64,000 nucleotides of DNA from Thorsellia anophelis DSM 18579 (GCF_900111395.1 NZ_FOHV01000008.1:110874-174873); one strand, 5' to 3'. Shown: positions 1 to 8,829, counted from the first letter of the stretch. Numbers and translations: made by a program. Notes: generated from the sequence alone by a model not told the origin.

Positions 1-1
1 T

Positions 2-1195
2 CAAATAGAATCGCTAACAGACTCAAACAATACACCCATTACAAATATTTGGCTAAATGGAAATCAACTAGCAAAGCATTTCAATTTAAACAGGCTAGAT
101 AAATTTGGGCCAGTAAAAAATAAACAAGAAAAGCTCAAAACTGTGCTAATTATTGGAGTAAATGGTTTTATTGGGCAGCATCTTGCAACTAGATTACTCG
201 CTGATGGAAATTATAGAGTTCACGGTGTTGATATTAATGATTCTGCTATTGCATCATTAAAAAATGATGTAAATTTCCGTTTTTATGAAGCTGATATTCT
301 ATTGCATAAAACTCAAATTGAATTTCTTATCAAATCTTCTGATATCGTATTTCCATTAGTCGCAATTGCTACTCCGGAATCGTACACTAAATCGCCCTTG
401 ACAGTGTTTGAACTTGATTTTGAAGCTAACTTGGAGATTATTAGGCACTGTGTAAAATATCAAAAAAGAATCATATTCCCTTCCACATCTGAAGTTTATG
501 GGATGTGTAATGATGAAAAATTCAATGAAGAAAACTCAAATCTAATTATGGGTCCAATTAGCAAACAAAGATGGATATATGCAAGTTCAAAACAATTATT
601 AGATAGAGTAATTTGGGCGTATGGGAGTGAAAATCAATTACAGTTTACATTATTTAGACCCTTCAACTGGATGGGGCCTGGTCTTGATTCATTAGAATTA
701 GCTAGACAAGGAAAGTCTAGAGCGATTACAAAAATGATAGCAAATTTAGTTGATGGAGAACCTATCGCATTAGTTGAAGGTGGACTACAAAAACGCTGTT
801 TTACTGATATCGAGGATGGGATTAATGCTCTCATCGCAATTATTGAAAATCATAATGGTCTGTGTGATGGACAAATTATCAATATTGGTAATCCTGAAAA
901 TGAAGCAAGTATTGCTGAATTAGCCAATCGATTAGTTAATGCTTATGTCAGTCACCCACTTTCGAAATATTTGCCAAAACCTCTACCAATAAAAGTTGTG
1001 GATGCAATGGATTTTTACGGGCAGGGATATCAAGATGTTGATTTTAGAAAACCTGATATCAGTCAGGCTAAAAATATACTGCATTGGACACCTGAGATCG
1101 CATTAGAGCAGACTCTGAAAAATACGCTTGACCATTTTTTAAGGCAAGCTGTCAAGCTCAATAAAAATCAATCTTCCTATGAGGCATTAAAATGA
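2..1195 (+). CDS. arnA: ArnA, C-terminal decarboxylase half (5' end outside window)
   Basis: Bifunctional UDP-glucuronate decarboxylase / UDP-Ara4N formyltransferase, cytoplasmic, in the lipid A aminoarabinose pathway. The frame is open from base 2, so the gene enters from the left. The first 47 codons look like the interdomain linker. The dehydrogenase/decarboxylase domain follows, with the NAD-binding GVNGFIG motif near bases 155-175, the S-E-V-Y-G catalytic stretch at 485-502, and FRPFNWMGP and GYQDVDFRKP blocks matching E. coli ArnA. A GTG at 143 is an internal codon, not a start. The stop overlaps the arnD start (ATGA), typical of an arn operon. The N-terminal formyltransferase domain is not visible here. 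Confidence 0.95.
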   Translation, partial: QIESLTDSNNTPITNIWLNGNQLAKHFNLNRLDKFGPVKNKQEKLKTVLIIGVNGFIGQHLATRLLADGNYRVHGVDINDSAIASLKNDVNFRFYEADILLHKTQIEFLIKSSDIVFPLVAIATPESYTKSPLTVFELDFEANLEIIRHCVKYQKRIIFPSTSEVYGMCNDEKFNEENSNLIMGPISKQRWIYASSKQLLDRVIWAYGSENQLQFTLFRPFNWMGPGLDSLELARQGKSRAITKMIANLVDGEPIALVEGGLQKRCFTDIEDGINALIAIIENHNGLCDGQIINIGNPENEASIAELANRLVNAYVSHPLSKYLPKPLPIKVVDAMDFYGQGYQDVDFRKPDISQAKNILHWTPEIALEQTLKNTLDHFLRQAVKLNKNQSSYEALK

Positions 1196-2088
1196 AAGTT
1201 GTAGGTTTAAGAATTGATGTAGATACATTAAAAGGCACCTCAATTGGCGTACCTAATTTATTAGAAATACTTGCAAAGCATAACATTAAAGCTTCATTTT
1301 ATTTCAGTGTAGGGCCAGATAATATGGGAAGACATTTTTGGCGTCTACTCAGGCCTCATTTTTTAAAAAAGATGCTAATGTCGAAAGCTTACTCACTGTA
1401 TGGTTGGAGTATTTTAACAGCTGGAACAGCTTGGCCTGGCAAATTAATAGGGAAACACGCTCGACTTGCAATACAAATGACAAAAGATGAGCAACATGAA
1501 ATTGGCATGCATGCATGGGACCATCATGCTTGGCAACGCAATATTGCCCACTGGCCTGATGAAATCATTTTACGCCAGATTGAACTTGCCATGGATGAAT
1601 TAATTGGCATTGTTGGAAACTGTGTTACCTCATCTGCTGTTGCAGGATGGCGGGCAACGCAACGGGTGATAGATATCAAGTCTAATTTCAATTTCACATA
1701 CAATAGTGACTGTCGGGGAGATACCCCTTTTTTTCCATTACTATCCGATGGCACGTTAGGAACTATCCAAGTACCAGTATCTTTACCAACCTATGATGAA
1801 ATTATTGGACATACGGTGAGCGAAGAGCACTATAATGCCTATATTCTTGATAAAATTCACCTACATTCTGGTGTCCCTGTTTACACAATTCATGCCGAAG
1901 TTGAAGGTATTTCAAAACTGGCTCTTTTCGAAAATTTTTTAACTATGGCAACTAAGGAACAAATTTCTTTTTGTCCTTTAATAGATTTAATCCCCTCCTC
2001 AGTAGAACATCTCCCTATATGCTCGATAGCAAAAGGCTTTATTACAGGCAGAGAAGGATGGGTAGCACAACAAAAACACATGGTTTAA
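1192..2088 (+). CDS. arnD: 4-deoxy-4-formamido-L-arabinose-phosphoundecaprenol deformylase
   Basis: Removes the formyl group from undecaprenyl-phosphate-Ara4FN so that Ara4N can be passed to lipid A. It is a polysaccharide-deacetylase-family protein of 298 residues, the family's normal length. Metal and catalytic motifs are visible: R-I-D-V-D at residues 7-11 and H-A-W-D-H-H at 107-112, then AGWRATQRV in the middle. Its ATG overlaps the arnA stop by four bases, so the two are translationally coupled. Expected at the cytoplasmic face of the inner membrane. Confidence 0.95.
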   Translation: MKVVGLRIDVDTLKGTSIGVPNLLEILAKHNIKASFYFSVGPDNMGRHFWRLLRPHFLKKMLMSKAYSLYGWSILTAGTAWPGKLIGKHARLAIQMTKDEQHEIGMHAWDHHAWQRNIAHWPDEIILRQIELAMDELIGIVGNCVTSSAVAGWRATQRVIDIKSNFNFTYNSDCRGDTPFFPLLSDGTLGTIQVPVSLPTYDEIIGHTVSEEHYNAYILDKIHLHSGVPVYTIHAEVEGISKLALFENFLTMATKEQISFCPLIDLIPSSVEHLPICSIAKGFITGREGWVAQQKHMV

Positions 2089-2151
2089 ATTTTCTAAATT
2101 TATCTTAAATCAATCTATTGATATCATAACTACAGGACTTAATACACAAGA

Positions 2152-3912
2152 ATGAAAATAATTAACCATTATTTTACCTTATTAATAAGCGGTATATTCT
2201 TCATAATTTATATCGTCCCTCTAAATAATCGTTTACTTTGGCAACCTGATGAAGTCAGATATGCCGCTATTAGTAAAGAAATGATTGATAGTGGAAACTG
2301 GATTGTCCCTCATTTACTAGGTTTACGCTATTTCGAAAAACCAATTGCCGGCTATTGGCTTAATGCAATTAGCCAGCTTATATTTGGACATTCAAATTTT
2401 GCTGTCAGATTTGCATCAGTATTTAGTACGATGGTGACCGCTTTTTTTATCTATAAAATCACACTCATACTACTTAAATCGAAACAAACAGCACAATATG
2501 CAGTTTTGATTTTTTTAACATCTTTTTTAGTTTTTGCAGTTGGCACTTACAGTGTCCTTGATCCTATGTTAATGATGTGGATTACTGGTGCTATTTATGT
2601 ATATACTAAAATTAATCAGGATGCTTTTAACCCTATACGAGCCCCTCACATTACAACTATTATTAAGAGCAGTCGCTTTACTTCTATAATTGGGTATGGA
2701 TTAATTGGCTTTTTTTGTGCTATGGCAGTTTTAACAAAAGGATTTTTAGGTGTTGTAATTCCGGTCATAATTCTCCTACCAACATCAATATTAATAGGTC
2801 AAATTTATAGGGATTTGCGCTATTGTCTTATAACAATTTTTACGCTAATAGCCTTTTGTTTACCTTGGGCACTTGCTATTCACGCAAGGGAGCCAGACTA
2901 TTGGCATTATTTCTTTTGGATAGAACATATACAGAGATTTGCGCATGATAATGCACAGCATAAAGCCCCCTTTTGGTATTATATGCCGATAATTTTATTA
3001 GCATCCTTACCTTGGTTAGGTTTTTTAATCCAAGCATGTTTTCACTGTATTACTAATAGAAATAAACCCACTTCATATTGGTTACTAATTAATTGGCTAT
3101 GGATTCCCTTTATTTTCTTTAGTATCGCGAAAGGAAAATTATTGACCTATATTCTTGTTTGTATGCCTGCGTTAGCAATTACAATCGCTGCTTATATCAG
3201 TTACTTAATTCATAAAAAAAATACCATCAAGGCTTTAGATACTATCGGTAAATTCCGATTATCAGAACTTAACAAAATTTCACCTTTTACACTAAATGCA
3301 ATAATTAATATTAGCTTTGGAGTTTTAGGAATAATATTACTCATGTTAATGATAAGTGGTTTTATTCCTTCATTAAACTTATTTTCAAAACATGAATTTA
3401 GTAAAGTAGGTATAGGAATAATTATTTTTTTTAGTTGGAGTTGTTTTGGTGGTTTAACTTTATTAAATAAGCATAGATATTGGTATCTAGCAGCTGGATG
3501 TCCCCTACTGTTAAGTTTGCTTTTTGGATTTACTGTTCCAGATAAAATCGTTGATTCAAAGCAGCCACAATCTTTTATACAAGATCATCTCCCATTATTA
3601 ACAGATTCAACTGTAATTGTTTCAGATAGTATTGGCGTAGCAACAGCACTCGGATATGAACTTTCTAATCCTGAAATATTTTTATTAAATGAAAAAGGTG
3701 AACTTGCATATGGATTAGGCTACCCTGATAGTCAATATAGATTTATACCACAAGAAAACTTAAATAATTGGCTTAATGAAAAAAGAAAACATGGTAGTGT
3801 TGCGATTGTAAGGCTTAAAAAATCAAACTCATTAGTTCAACCTAGCTTACCTCCTGCTAGTTTTGTTTCAGAAGAGCACCGTTTTTCATTATATTGGTAT
3901 GATCCATTTTGA
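2152..3912 (+). CDS. arnT: Undecaprenyl phosphate-Ara4N transferase
   Basis: Inner-membrane GT83 glycosyltransferase that moves 4-amino-4-deoxy-L-arabinose from the undecaprenyl carrier to lipid A phosphates on the periplasmic side, which lowers binding of cationic peptides and polymyxin. The 586 residues are slightly longer than E. coli ArnT. Family marks near the N-terminus are W-Q-P-D-E-V-R-Y at residues 30-37 and R-Y-F-E-K-P at 59-64, followed by many hydrophobic segments and a soluble C-terminal domain. It sits 63 bases after arnD and overlaps arnE by four bases. Confidence 0.94.
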   Translation: MKIINHYFTLLISGIFFIIYIVPLNNRLLWQPDEVRYAAISKEMIDSGNWIVPHLLGLRYFEKPIAGYWLNAISQLIFGHSNFAVRFASVFSTMVTAFFIYKITLILLKSKQTAQYAVLIFLTSFLVFAVGTYSVLDPMLMMWITGAIYVYTKINQDAFNPIRAPHITTIIKSSRFTSIIGYGLIGFFCAMAVLTKGFLGVVIPVIILLPTSILIGQIYRDLRYCLITIFTLIAFCLPWALAIHAREPDYWHYFFWIEHIQRFAHDNAQHKAPFWYYMPIILLASLPWLGFLIQACFHCITNRNKPTSYWLLINWLWIPFIFFSIAKGKLLTYILVCMPALAITIAAYISYLIHKKNTIKALDTIGKFRLSELNKISPFTLNAIINISFGVLGIILLMLMISGFIPSLNLFSKHEFSKVGIGIIIFFSWSCFGGLTLLNKHRYWYLAAGCPLLLSLLFGFTVPDKIVDSKQPQSFIQDHLPLLTDSTVIVSDSIGVATALGYELSNPEIFLLNEKGELAYGLGYPDSQYRFIPQENLNNWLNEKRKHGSVAIVRLKKSNSLVQPSLPPASFVSEEHRFSLYWYDPF

Positions 3913-4280
3913 GTATTTATCTCATACTTTTTATCACTAGCCTTCTCACTAGCGCAGGGCAGCTTTGCCAAAAACAAGCAGCATTAGTGAGAAATAGTGC
4001 TAACTCTGATATAAAAAAACCTAGCAATATAAAACATAATTGTATTCAGTTTATATCGTTATGTTGGACGTTAACTGCGGTTATTTTTTTAGGATTTGGT
4101 TTCATCACATGGTTATATGTATTAAGATATATCAATGTATCAATTGCTTACCCTCTGCTTAGTATTAACTATATATTTATTAGTTTAGGCGCAAGATATA
4201 TTTTTAACGAGCAACTTAATGCTATTAATTATATTGGGTTAGTGATGATTATGGGTGGGATTGCTTTTCTTGTTAACTGA
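3909..4280 (+). CDS. arnE: Ara4N-undecaprenyl phosphate flippase subunit ArnE
   Basis: Small EamA/SMR-like membrane protein of 123 residues. With ArnF it is proposed to flip undecaprenyl-phosphate-Ara4N across the inner membrane. The N-terminal S-A-G-Q-L-C-Q-K-Q-A stretch and the central V-S-I-A-Y-P-L-L-S-I-N-Y match ArnE; about four transmembrane segments are evident. The start is a TTG overlapping the arnT stop by four bases, chosen because the protein begins where ArnE does and no ATG lies nearby. Its partner arnF is not next to it but at 12979, after an 8.7 kb insertion. Confidence 0.9.
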   Translation: MSIYLILFITSLLTSAGQLCQKQAALVRNSANSDIKKPSNIKHNCIQFISLCWTLTAVIFLGFGFITWLYVLRYINVSIAYPLLSINYIFISLGARYIFNEQLNAINYIGLVMIMGGIAFLVN

Positions 4281-4288
4281 AACACAGT

Positions 4289-4320
4289 AAAAAAAAGCTC
4301 TGTCAAATATGATAGAGCTT
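4289..4320 (-). terminator. Rho-independent terminator of the Spy-like gene
   Basis: Stem AAGCTCTGTC (4295-4304) pairs with GATAGAGCTT (4311-4320) around a six-base loop. On the minus strand the hairpin is followed by a run of seven U, so it terminates the gene at 4372-4878. On the plus strand there is no U run after it, so its effect on arnE transcription is uncertain. Confidence 0.75.
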
Positions 4321-4371
4321 AGATGCTTTCCATAAGAAATGAATTCATATCCTTATGTTAATCTTATTAAT

Positions 4372-4878
4372 TTAGCTATTTTCGTTATGCCTTCTCTCCT
4401 TATCATTACGTCTTTGATCTTTTCTTCCTTCACGGCGTTCATCTTTAAGTTGAGAACGTTTTGATTCTCTTTGCTCTAAACTAGCTGTAAATTGTGTTTT
4501 TTGCTCAGGTGTAAGAAGGTTATATATCTCATTTTTAAGCTTTAACTTCTCTAGTTGCCTTGTTTGTCTTTGTTCAGCTTGAGCTTGTATGAGTTCTTTT
4601 GCTTTAGCTTCATCAAAGTTATTACTTAATGCAAGAGATTCTATTGCCTTACGAGTGTCTAATTGTTGATTTTGTTGAGTAGCTCTTTCCTGAATCAGTG
4701 CTGAAATTGCCTGCTTTTGTTCTTCTGTTAAATTCAATCCCGCAAACATTCTATCTATCTTAACTTGATGTTTATGTATTTGTCTATCAACACCCATATT
4801 ATCGGTTTCGGCTAACACTGAAAAAGTTAACGTAGTCAGTATTGTAGGGATAAGTGCAAATTTAACTAATCTATTCAT
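4372..4878 (-). CDS. Spy/CpxP-family periplasmic protein
   Basis: 168-residue exported protein of the Spy/CpxP (LTxxQ) family, ATP-independent periplasmic chaperones or envelope-stress repressors. Residues 1-23 form a signal peptide ending in V-L-A. Two LTxxQ motifs are present: L-T-E-E-Q-K near residue 51 and L-T-P-E-Q-K near 122, within a helix-rich, glutamine-rich middle. The last 30 residues are strongly charged (K/R/E/D). Transcribed toward arnE with its own terminator. In enterics such genes respond to CpxAR or BaeSR; no such box was identified here. Which family member it is cannot be decided. Confidence 0.8.
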   Translation of the reverse strand: MNRLVKFALIPTILTTLTFSVLAETDNMGVDRQIHKHQVKIDRMFAGLNLTEEQKQAISALIQERATQQNQQLDTRKAIESLALSNNFDEAKAKELIQAQAEQRQTRQLEKLKLKNEIYNLLTPEQKTQFTASLEQRESKRSQLKDERREGRKDQRRNDKERRHNENS

Positions 4879-5334
4879 GTTATAACTCCTAAGGATTAAA
4901 AAAAACGACTAAATACACTGAAAATCATCTAGTCTTTATTAAGCGACGTAATTCTAACGAATCAGATGTAAACTAGAGTGCTTAACTGTAAATTATCCGT
5001 AAAAATCTTTAAACTTTCTAATGTTCATGAATATCTTCTGGGGTGACACAATATGTGCTCTACTCACTGTTCATAATCAAGATAGTTTTAAAATAAGCAC
5101 AAAGATAACTCTTGCGTATACAATAGCTATCTTTGTTTATATAGGTCACACCAAAGTAAGCTTACGATTAACACAGGTGCACAAATGAATATTTTCAACA
5201 AAAATTTAAAATTTTTTGACTTTATTTTGGGGTCATTGTTTTTTTCGCGGGGCTTAAATGGGAGCAACCCGTCGATATCTTTGTTAAGCCAAGCGGGGAG
5301 TTTTGAAAAGGTTTTACTTCGTTTTTAATTTATC
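4879..5334. other. Intergenic region, no confident gene
   Basis: About 450 bases between the Spy-like gene and the IS605 relic. The Spy-like promoter must lie at the left. A 47-codon open frame (5185-5328, ATG, weak AGGTG upstream) is preceded by nothing recognisable, and a different frame around 5255-5303 reads like the tail of a protein ending in K-P-S-G-E-F. These may be debris of an older gene at the edge of the inserted region. I would not annotate a functional gene here. Confidence 0.4.
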
Positions 5335-5404
5335 AAAAGTGCGTAAAACTTTGCCCTTTAGGGCTGGTATGTAAGCTCCGACTGCCTCGCAGTCCTCTTG
5401 GGAA

Positions 5405-5836
5405 TTAGTGAGGTATACGTTGCTGTTCAATATACTGACGTACGACAGCAATAGGCGCACCGCTACAACTGCCCGCAAACTAACTTGGTGATCACAGAGC
5501 GCTTCCCCACAGTTTTTGGCGAATGCTAGGATAATTTTTGCCTAATCAGCCGACTAGATACGCCCTTGAGTCTATTGACGAGTTTAGAAATAGCCGCCTT
5601 TGGCGGGAGTTGACCAGTAAGTGAACATAATCATCCTCACCGTCAAACTCGAAGAGTTCAGATTCAAAATCGGCACAAACATCAGTAAAGATCAGACATG
5701 ATTCATCCTGTATGGTTTTAGTAAAGACATCACGTCGATATTTTGTGACAAAGACTAAGTAAACGTGAATTAGAAATACGCAATTTCTTCTGTGTCTGAT
5801 ATCTTGATTTTTTCTCATAGACCAATTGAAATTCAT
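5405..5836 (-). pseudogene. tnpA: IS200/IS605 TnpA (Y1 transposase), broken
   Basis: The N-terminal part keeps the family signature: the H-L-V-F-V-T-K-Y-R-R equivalent appears as V-Y-L-V-F-V-T-K-Y-R-R, then A-D-F-E-S-E-L-F-E-F-D-G-E-D-D-Y-V-H-L-L-V, where the usual H-V-H metal pair reads Y-V-H. A frameshift follows near residue 80. The normal C-terminus is recognisable in other frames down to a stop at 5405-5407 (F-A-G-S-C, A-P-I-A-V-V-R-Q-Y-I-E-Q-Q). The catalytic tyrosine region is not in one continuous frame, so this is a relic. Confidence 0.8.
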
Positions 5837-5838
5837 AT

Positions 5839-6157
5839 ATGAAACGACCTCAAGCTTTTAAACTTGAATTGAAGCCTAGCGGTATACAACGGCGTAATAT
5901 GCCCCGTTTTGCTGGAGCGTGTCGTTTCGTCTTTAACAAGTCAGACGTGCCCGTGTTATGGTCACATTGCTAGGGAGAATCGACAGACACAAGCCCAGTT
6001 TCAATGTGTCAATTGTTGTTATGAAAATCACGCAAATGTGGTCGGTACGATTAATATCTTAGAGCGGGGGCACCGCTTGTTAGCTTGTGGAGAGAATGTG
6101 TGGTTAGCCATCTCTGTGAAGCAAGAACCCACCGAAGTGACTCCTTTAAGTAATTGA
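5839..6157 (+). pseudogene. tnpB: IS605 TnpB, internal deletion and frameshift
   Basis: Starts M-K-R-P-Q-A-F-K-L-E-L, the TnpB N-terminus, up to A-G-A-C-R-F-V-F-N near 5935. It then jumps, in another frame, to the C-terminal zinc finger (C-P-C-Y-G-H, later C-V-N-C-C) and the V-K-Q-E-P-T-E tail ending at 6157. Roughly 250 codons are missing, including the RuvC nuclease core. An RNA-guided nuclease function is therefore excluded for this copy. Confidence 0.85.
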
Positions 6158-6341
6158 AGGTGCGCAGTAAGGATCCCCTTGCTTTAGCAGGGGGAGGATG
6201 TCAATTAGGAGAATTACCTCCCAACACAGAAAGTAATTAGTTATTTTAAATCAATGTATCATGCGTTTTTTTGGAGCAAATAGGGAGTAAAATTCACCAA
6301 CCACAAAACACATAAGATATTGATTATATAAAGATATTATT

Positions 6342-6989
6342 CTACACGAATTCTCCCTGATCTTCATCCGGAACTATGTTTAGACCCAAGTGAAGTTGAT
6401 TTGAGCTGTTCAGCCCTGCAATTTGCTTTAGCTCGTCAGGTGTCTCATCATTGAACGTCGCTAGGTAATAGTAAGGATGGCCGTCGTTACTGCCTACTAG
6501 ATCGTAATCAACGAAGTACTGCTCTACCTCTTCGAGCGTCCAATGAACTTCTCCGGCAATGGCTATTAATAGATATGTATTGTTGTCAGAATGGTTGTGG
6601 CCCTTAGGTAGAACCGAAAGTTCAGCAGATGTGATCCCTTTATTCTTCCAGTTTCTCAGAATGCCAGACCATAAATTAGCTCGAAGATTTGAACTGGGTT
6701 GGAATCTAGACGCATTCCAATGAATGACATCTCGTTCACCGTTTTTCAAATGAAGAACGACCTGTGCCTTCTTGCGAGCTATCAACTCATTTTTGAAAGC
6801 GGTCTCATCAGGGACAAAGGTTAGGGACGGTTTGTTTTCGCTTGACTTGGGTCCGCCCTCTTCAACCGAGTCGAGCAATCGCACGACAACTCTCTCTGGT
6901 GTGTCGAATCCGACAGCCAACGCTTCCAATCTGCGCTACACATCATCGGAAATGCTAATAGTGACTGGCGTCTTAATATCTCCATAGGT
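6342..6989 (-). pseudogene. Ribbon-helix-helix type regulator-like gene with nonsense codon
   Basis: The longest clean frame gives 195 residues from a TTG at 6929 with no ribosome site. Upstream in the same frame the sequence T-P-V-T-I-S-I-S-D-D-V is cut by a TAG (6936-6938) before R-R-L-E-A-L-A-V-G-F-D-T-P-E. Joined, these look like an RHH DNA-binding head (strand then helix) on a C-terminal domain I do not recognise. No usable start codon lies between the TAG and the next upstream stop at 6990-6992. It could have been an antitoxin-like or plasmid regulator. GC exceeds that of the flanking core genes. Confidence 0.6.
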
Positions 6990-7131
6990 TTAACTATATA
7001 TAGAACTAGACATGGTTGTTTATATAGATTAAGTTTTTCAGAGAAAGAGCCTAGCTTTTTTTGTTCAACAAACCACCATTTTCTTAACGGTTCATAACTT
7101 AGCAAGTTGGTTGGAATTTAATCTATAAATT

Positions 7132-7167
7132 TGTTAAAATACTTGTATAAAATTCTATGTTAAAATA
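7132..7167 (+). repeat. Direct repeat upstream of resolvase, possible binding site
   Basis: TGTTAAAATA occurs at 7132-7141 and again at 7158-7167, one start-to-start spacing of 26 bases, directly before the resolvase ATG at 7174. Tn3-type resolvases bind and repress at sites next to their own gene, so a res/operator role is possible, but only the repeat itself is observed. Confidence 0.3.
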
Positions 7168-7173
7168 ACGTAC

Positions 7174-7698
7174 ATGAATCAAAAGATTGGCTATGCCAGA
7201 GTTTCAACCGACGATAAAAACCTGCATTTGCAGAGAGATGCGTTGGCTGCTGGTTGCGAGATCATTTACGAGGACAAGGCCAGTGGGAAGAATGCCGCTA
7301 GACCCGAACTGGATAACTGCTTAAAGGCTCTTAGACCTGGGGATACATTGGTCGTTTGGAAGCTAGATAGGTTAGGTCGTAGTCTGGCAGACTTAGTGAA
7401 CGTTGTTACCCATCTGGTTGATGAGCGACCGGTTGGATTTCTGAGCCTACAAGAACAGATTGAAACGAACAGTGCTTCTGGAAAGCTGGTTTTTCATGTG
7501 TTTGCTTTGGCTGAATTTGAGCGAAATTTGATTAGCGAGCGTACTAAGGCGGGATTGGAAGCCGAAAGAGCTCTCGGTCGCTTGGGTGGGCGGAAGCCAA
7601 AGTTACAGAAAAAAGATATCAGGGAGATTAGGGCATTACTCAAAGATGGTTCTATTCCTGTATCTGATGTTGCTAGGCGATATGGTGTATCTATATAA
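7174..7698 (+). CDS. Serine recombinase (Tn3 resolvase/invertase family), C-terminally shortened
   Basis: 174 residues against about 185 usual. The N-terminal catalytic domain opens G-Y-A-R-V-S-T with the nucleophile Ser 10, then K-A-S-G-K near residue 39, W-K-L-D-R-L-G-R-S near 75-83, and the A-E-F-E-R-N block of the long helix. The C-terminal HTH is cut at R-Y-G-V-S-I, just before the recognition helix finishes, and one alanine is missing from the usual V-F-A-A-L-A-E-F. DNA binding is probably impaired. Such genes resolve transposon cointegrates or invert DNA. GC is higher than in neighbouring genes, pointing to plasmid or transposon origin. Confidence 0.85.
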   Translation: MNQKIGYARVSTDDKNLHLQRDALAAGCEIIYEDKASGKNAARPELDNCLKALRPGDTLVVWKLDRLGRSLADLVNVVTHLVDERPVGFLSLQEQIETNSASGKLVFHVFALAEFERNLISERTKAGLEAERALGRLGGRKPKLQKKDIREIRALLKDGSIPVSDVARRYGVSI

Positions 7699-7819
7699 TC
7701 ATGTAGGGGTGGTGAGTGTACAAAGTTCTAGAGGGGATTAAGTGCTTAAACCCTGTCATACTACACAGACTTTATTGTATAAAGTTGGTAAAGTTCCCCC
7801 GTCTTATGGAGATTGAATA

Positions 7820-8809
7820 ATGGCTACTGCGGAACAACTAAAAGCGCTTTTAAAGAGTCACGCTGAACGTGACGATCAGCGTTTTTACTCTGTTGCCCTT
7901 CAGGTTGCTGCCAATGAAGCTCGACAGGGGCATAATAAGCTTGCGAGCGATATTAAAAATCTTGTTGAGAAATCTCAGCGTTCTACCAATAAGCTGGGTC
8001 TAGCATCGTCTAGAACTATACCTTTTGCGCAACAGAATCAAAGTGAGTTAAAAGGTCTATTAGAGCTCACGCCACACAGTGTTCGTCTTAATGAGCTTGT
8101 TCTTTCTGATGACATACAAGAACGTATGGAGAAGGTGATATTAGAACAACGTCAGAAGGACAAACTCAGTCAGTTTGGTTTGCAGCCGCGTAGAAAACTT
8201 CTTTTTACTGGTTCTCCTGGAACTGGTAAGACAATGTCTGCATCTATGTTGGCAACAGAGTTAAAATTACCTCTTTATACAATCGTCCTAGATAATCTTA
8301 TTACACGTTTTATGGGGGAGACTGCTGCAAAGTTGCGTTTGATCTTTGATCATATAAGGCAAACAAGAGCTGTTTATCTTTTTGACGAATTTGATGCTAT
8401 AGGAACTCAACGAGGTGCACCCAATGATGTTGGGGAAATTCGTAGGGTGTTAAACTCATTTTTGTTGTTTGTAGAGCAAGATGCATCAGAGAGTATTATT
8501 GTTGCAGCTACAAACCATCCAGAGTTACTAGACCAAGCGCTTTATAGAAGATTTGATGATATCATTAAGTTTGAAAAACCAAAATTTGATCAAATATGCC
8601 TTCTTATTCAAAACCGTCTATCACTTTTCGATACCGATGATTTTGATTGGAGGATGGTTGCTGAAGCTGCAAATGGTTTGAGCTCTGCTGAGATTACCCG
8701 ATCTTGTGAAGATGCAGCTAAAGAAGCTGTTTTGAATTTTAATGCAAAAATAACAAGTGAAATACTGTTAAAGGCCTTTTCTAGAAGGCAGTCAGGTAAT
8801 AACAAATAA
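7820..8809 (+). CDS. ietA: AAA+ ATPase, IetA-like partner of the subtilase
   Basis: 329-residue AAA+ ATPase of the FtsH/CDC48 type. Residues 1-100 form a helical N-terminal region. The ATPase core has Walker A G-S-P-G-T-G-K-T at 131-138, Walker B V-Y-L-F-D-E at 185-190, sensor-1 Asn 232 in A-A-T-N-H-P, arginines 243-244 in L-Y-R-R-F-D, and an S-S-A-E-I-T-R sensor-2-like segment near 289-295. The ATG follows a TGGAG-type ribosome site. Twenty bases separate it from the subtilase gene on the same strand. AAA ATPase plus S8 protease is the IetAS pair, known as a plasmid incompatibility/stability module and later reported as antiphage. Assignment rests on domain order and neighbour; ATP control of the protease is inferred. 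Confidence 0.82.
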   Translation: MATAEQLKALLKSHAERDDQRFYSVALQVAANEARQGHNKLASDIKNLVEKSQRSTNKLGLASSRTIPFAQQNQSELKGLLELTPHSVRLNELVLSDDIQERMEKVILEQRQKDKLSQFGLQPRRKLLFTGSPGTGKTMSASMLATELKLPLYTIVLDNLITRFMGETAAKLRLIFDHIRQTRAVYLFDEFDAIGTQRGAPNDVGEIRRVLNSFLLFVEQDASESIIVAATNHPELLDQALYRRFDDIIKFEKPKFDQICLLIQNRLSLFDTDDFDWRMVAEAANGLSSAEITRSCEDAAKEAVLNFNAKITSEILLKAFSRRQSGNNK

Positions 8810-8829
8810 AAAGTATATAAGGGAATTAT

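Larger units (their letters stand above)
5335..6204. mobile_element. Decayed IS200/IS605-family element
   Basis: Two divergent transposition genes start three bases apart (tnpA leftward from 5836, tnpB rightward from 5839), the IS605 layout. The right end at about 6170-6204 has the family's subterminal hairpin (CCCCTTGC..GCAGGGGG) followed by AGGATGTCAA; the left end near 5335-5400 is less certain. Both genes are broken, so the element cannot move by itself. The same kind of right end recurs inverted at 61381. GC is visibly higher than in the arn genes. Confidence 0.8.

Noticed and set aside
143..1195. ArnA as a stand-alone 350-residue protein starting at GTG 143
   Set aside because: The frame is open to the left edge and reads as the ArnA linker, so this is the C-terminal part of a larger gene.
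5839..6157. Active TnpB RNA-guided nuclease
   Set aside because: The catalytic core is deleted and the frame is shifted.
6821..7105. 94-residue minus-strand frame between the RHH gene and the resolvase
   Set aside because: It overlaps the RHH pseudogene in another frame and shows no family pattern.
7738..7749. Palindrome TTAAG-TG-CTTAA upstream of ietA as an operator
   Set aside because: Short and AT-rich; expected by chance, with no second copy seen near the gene.
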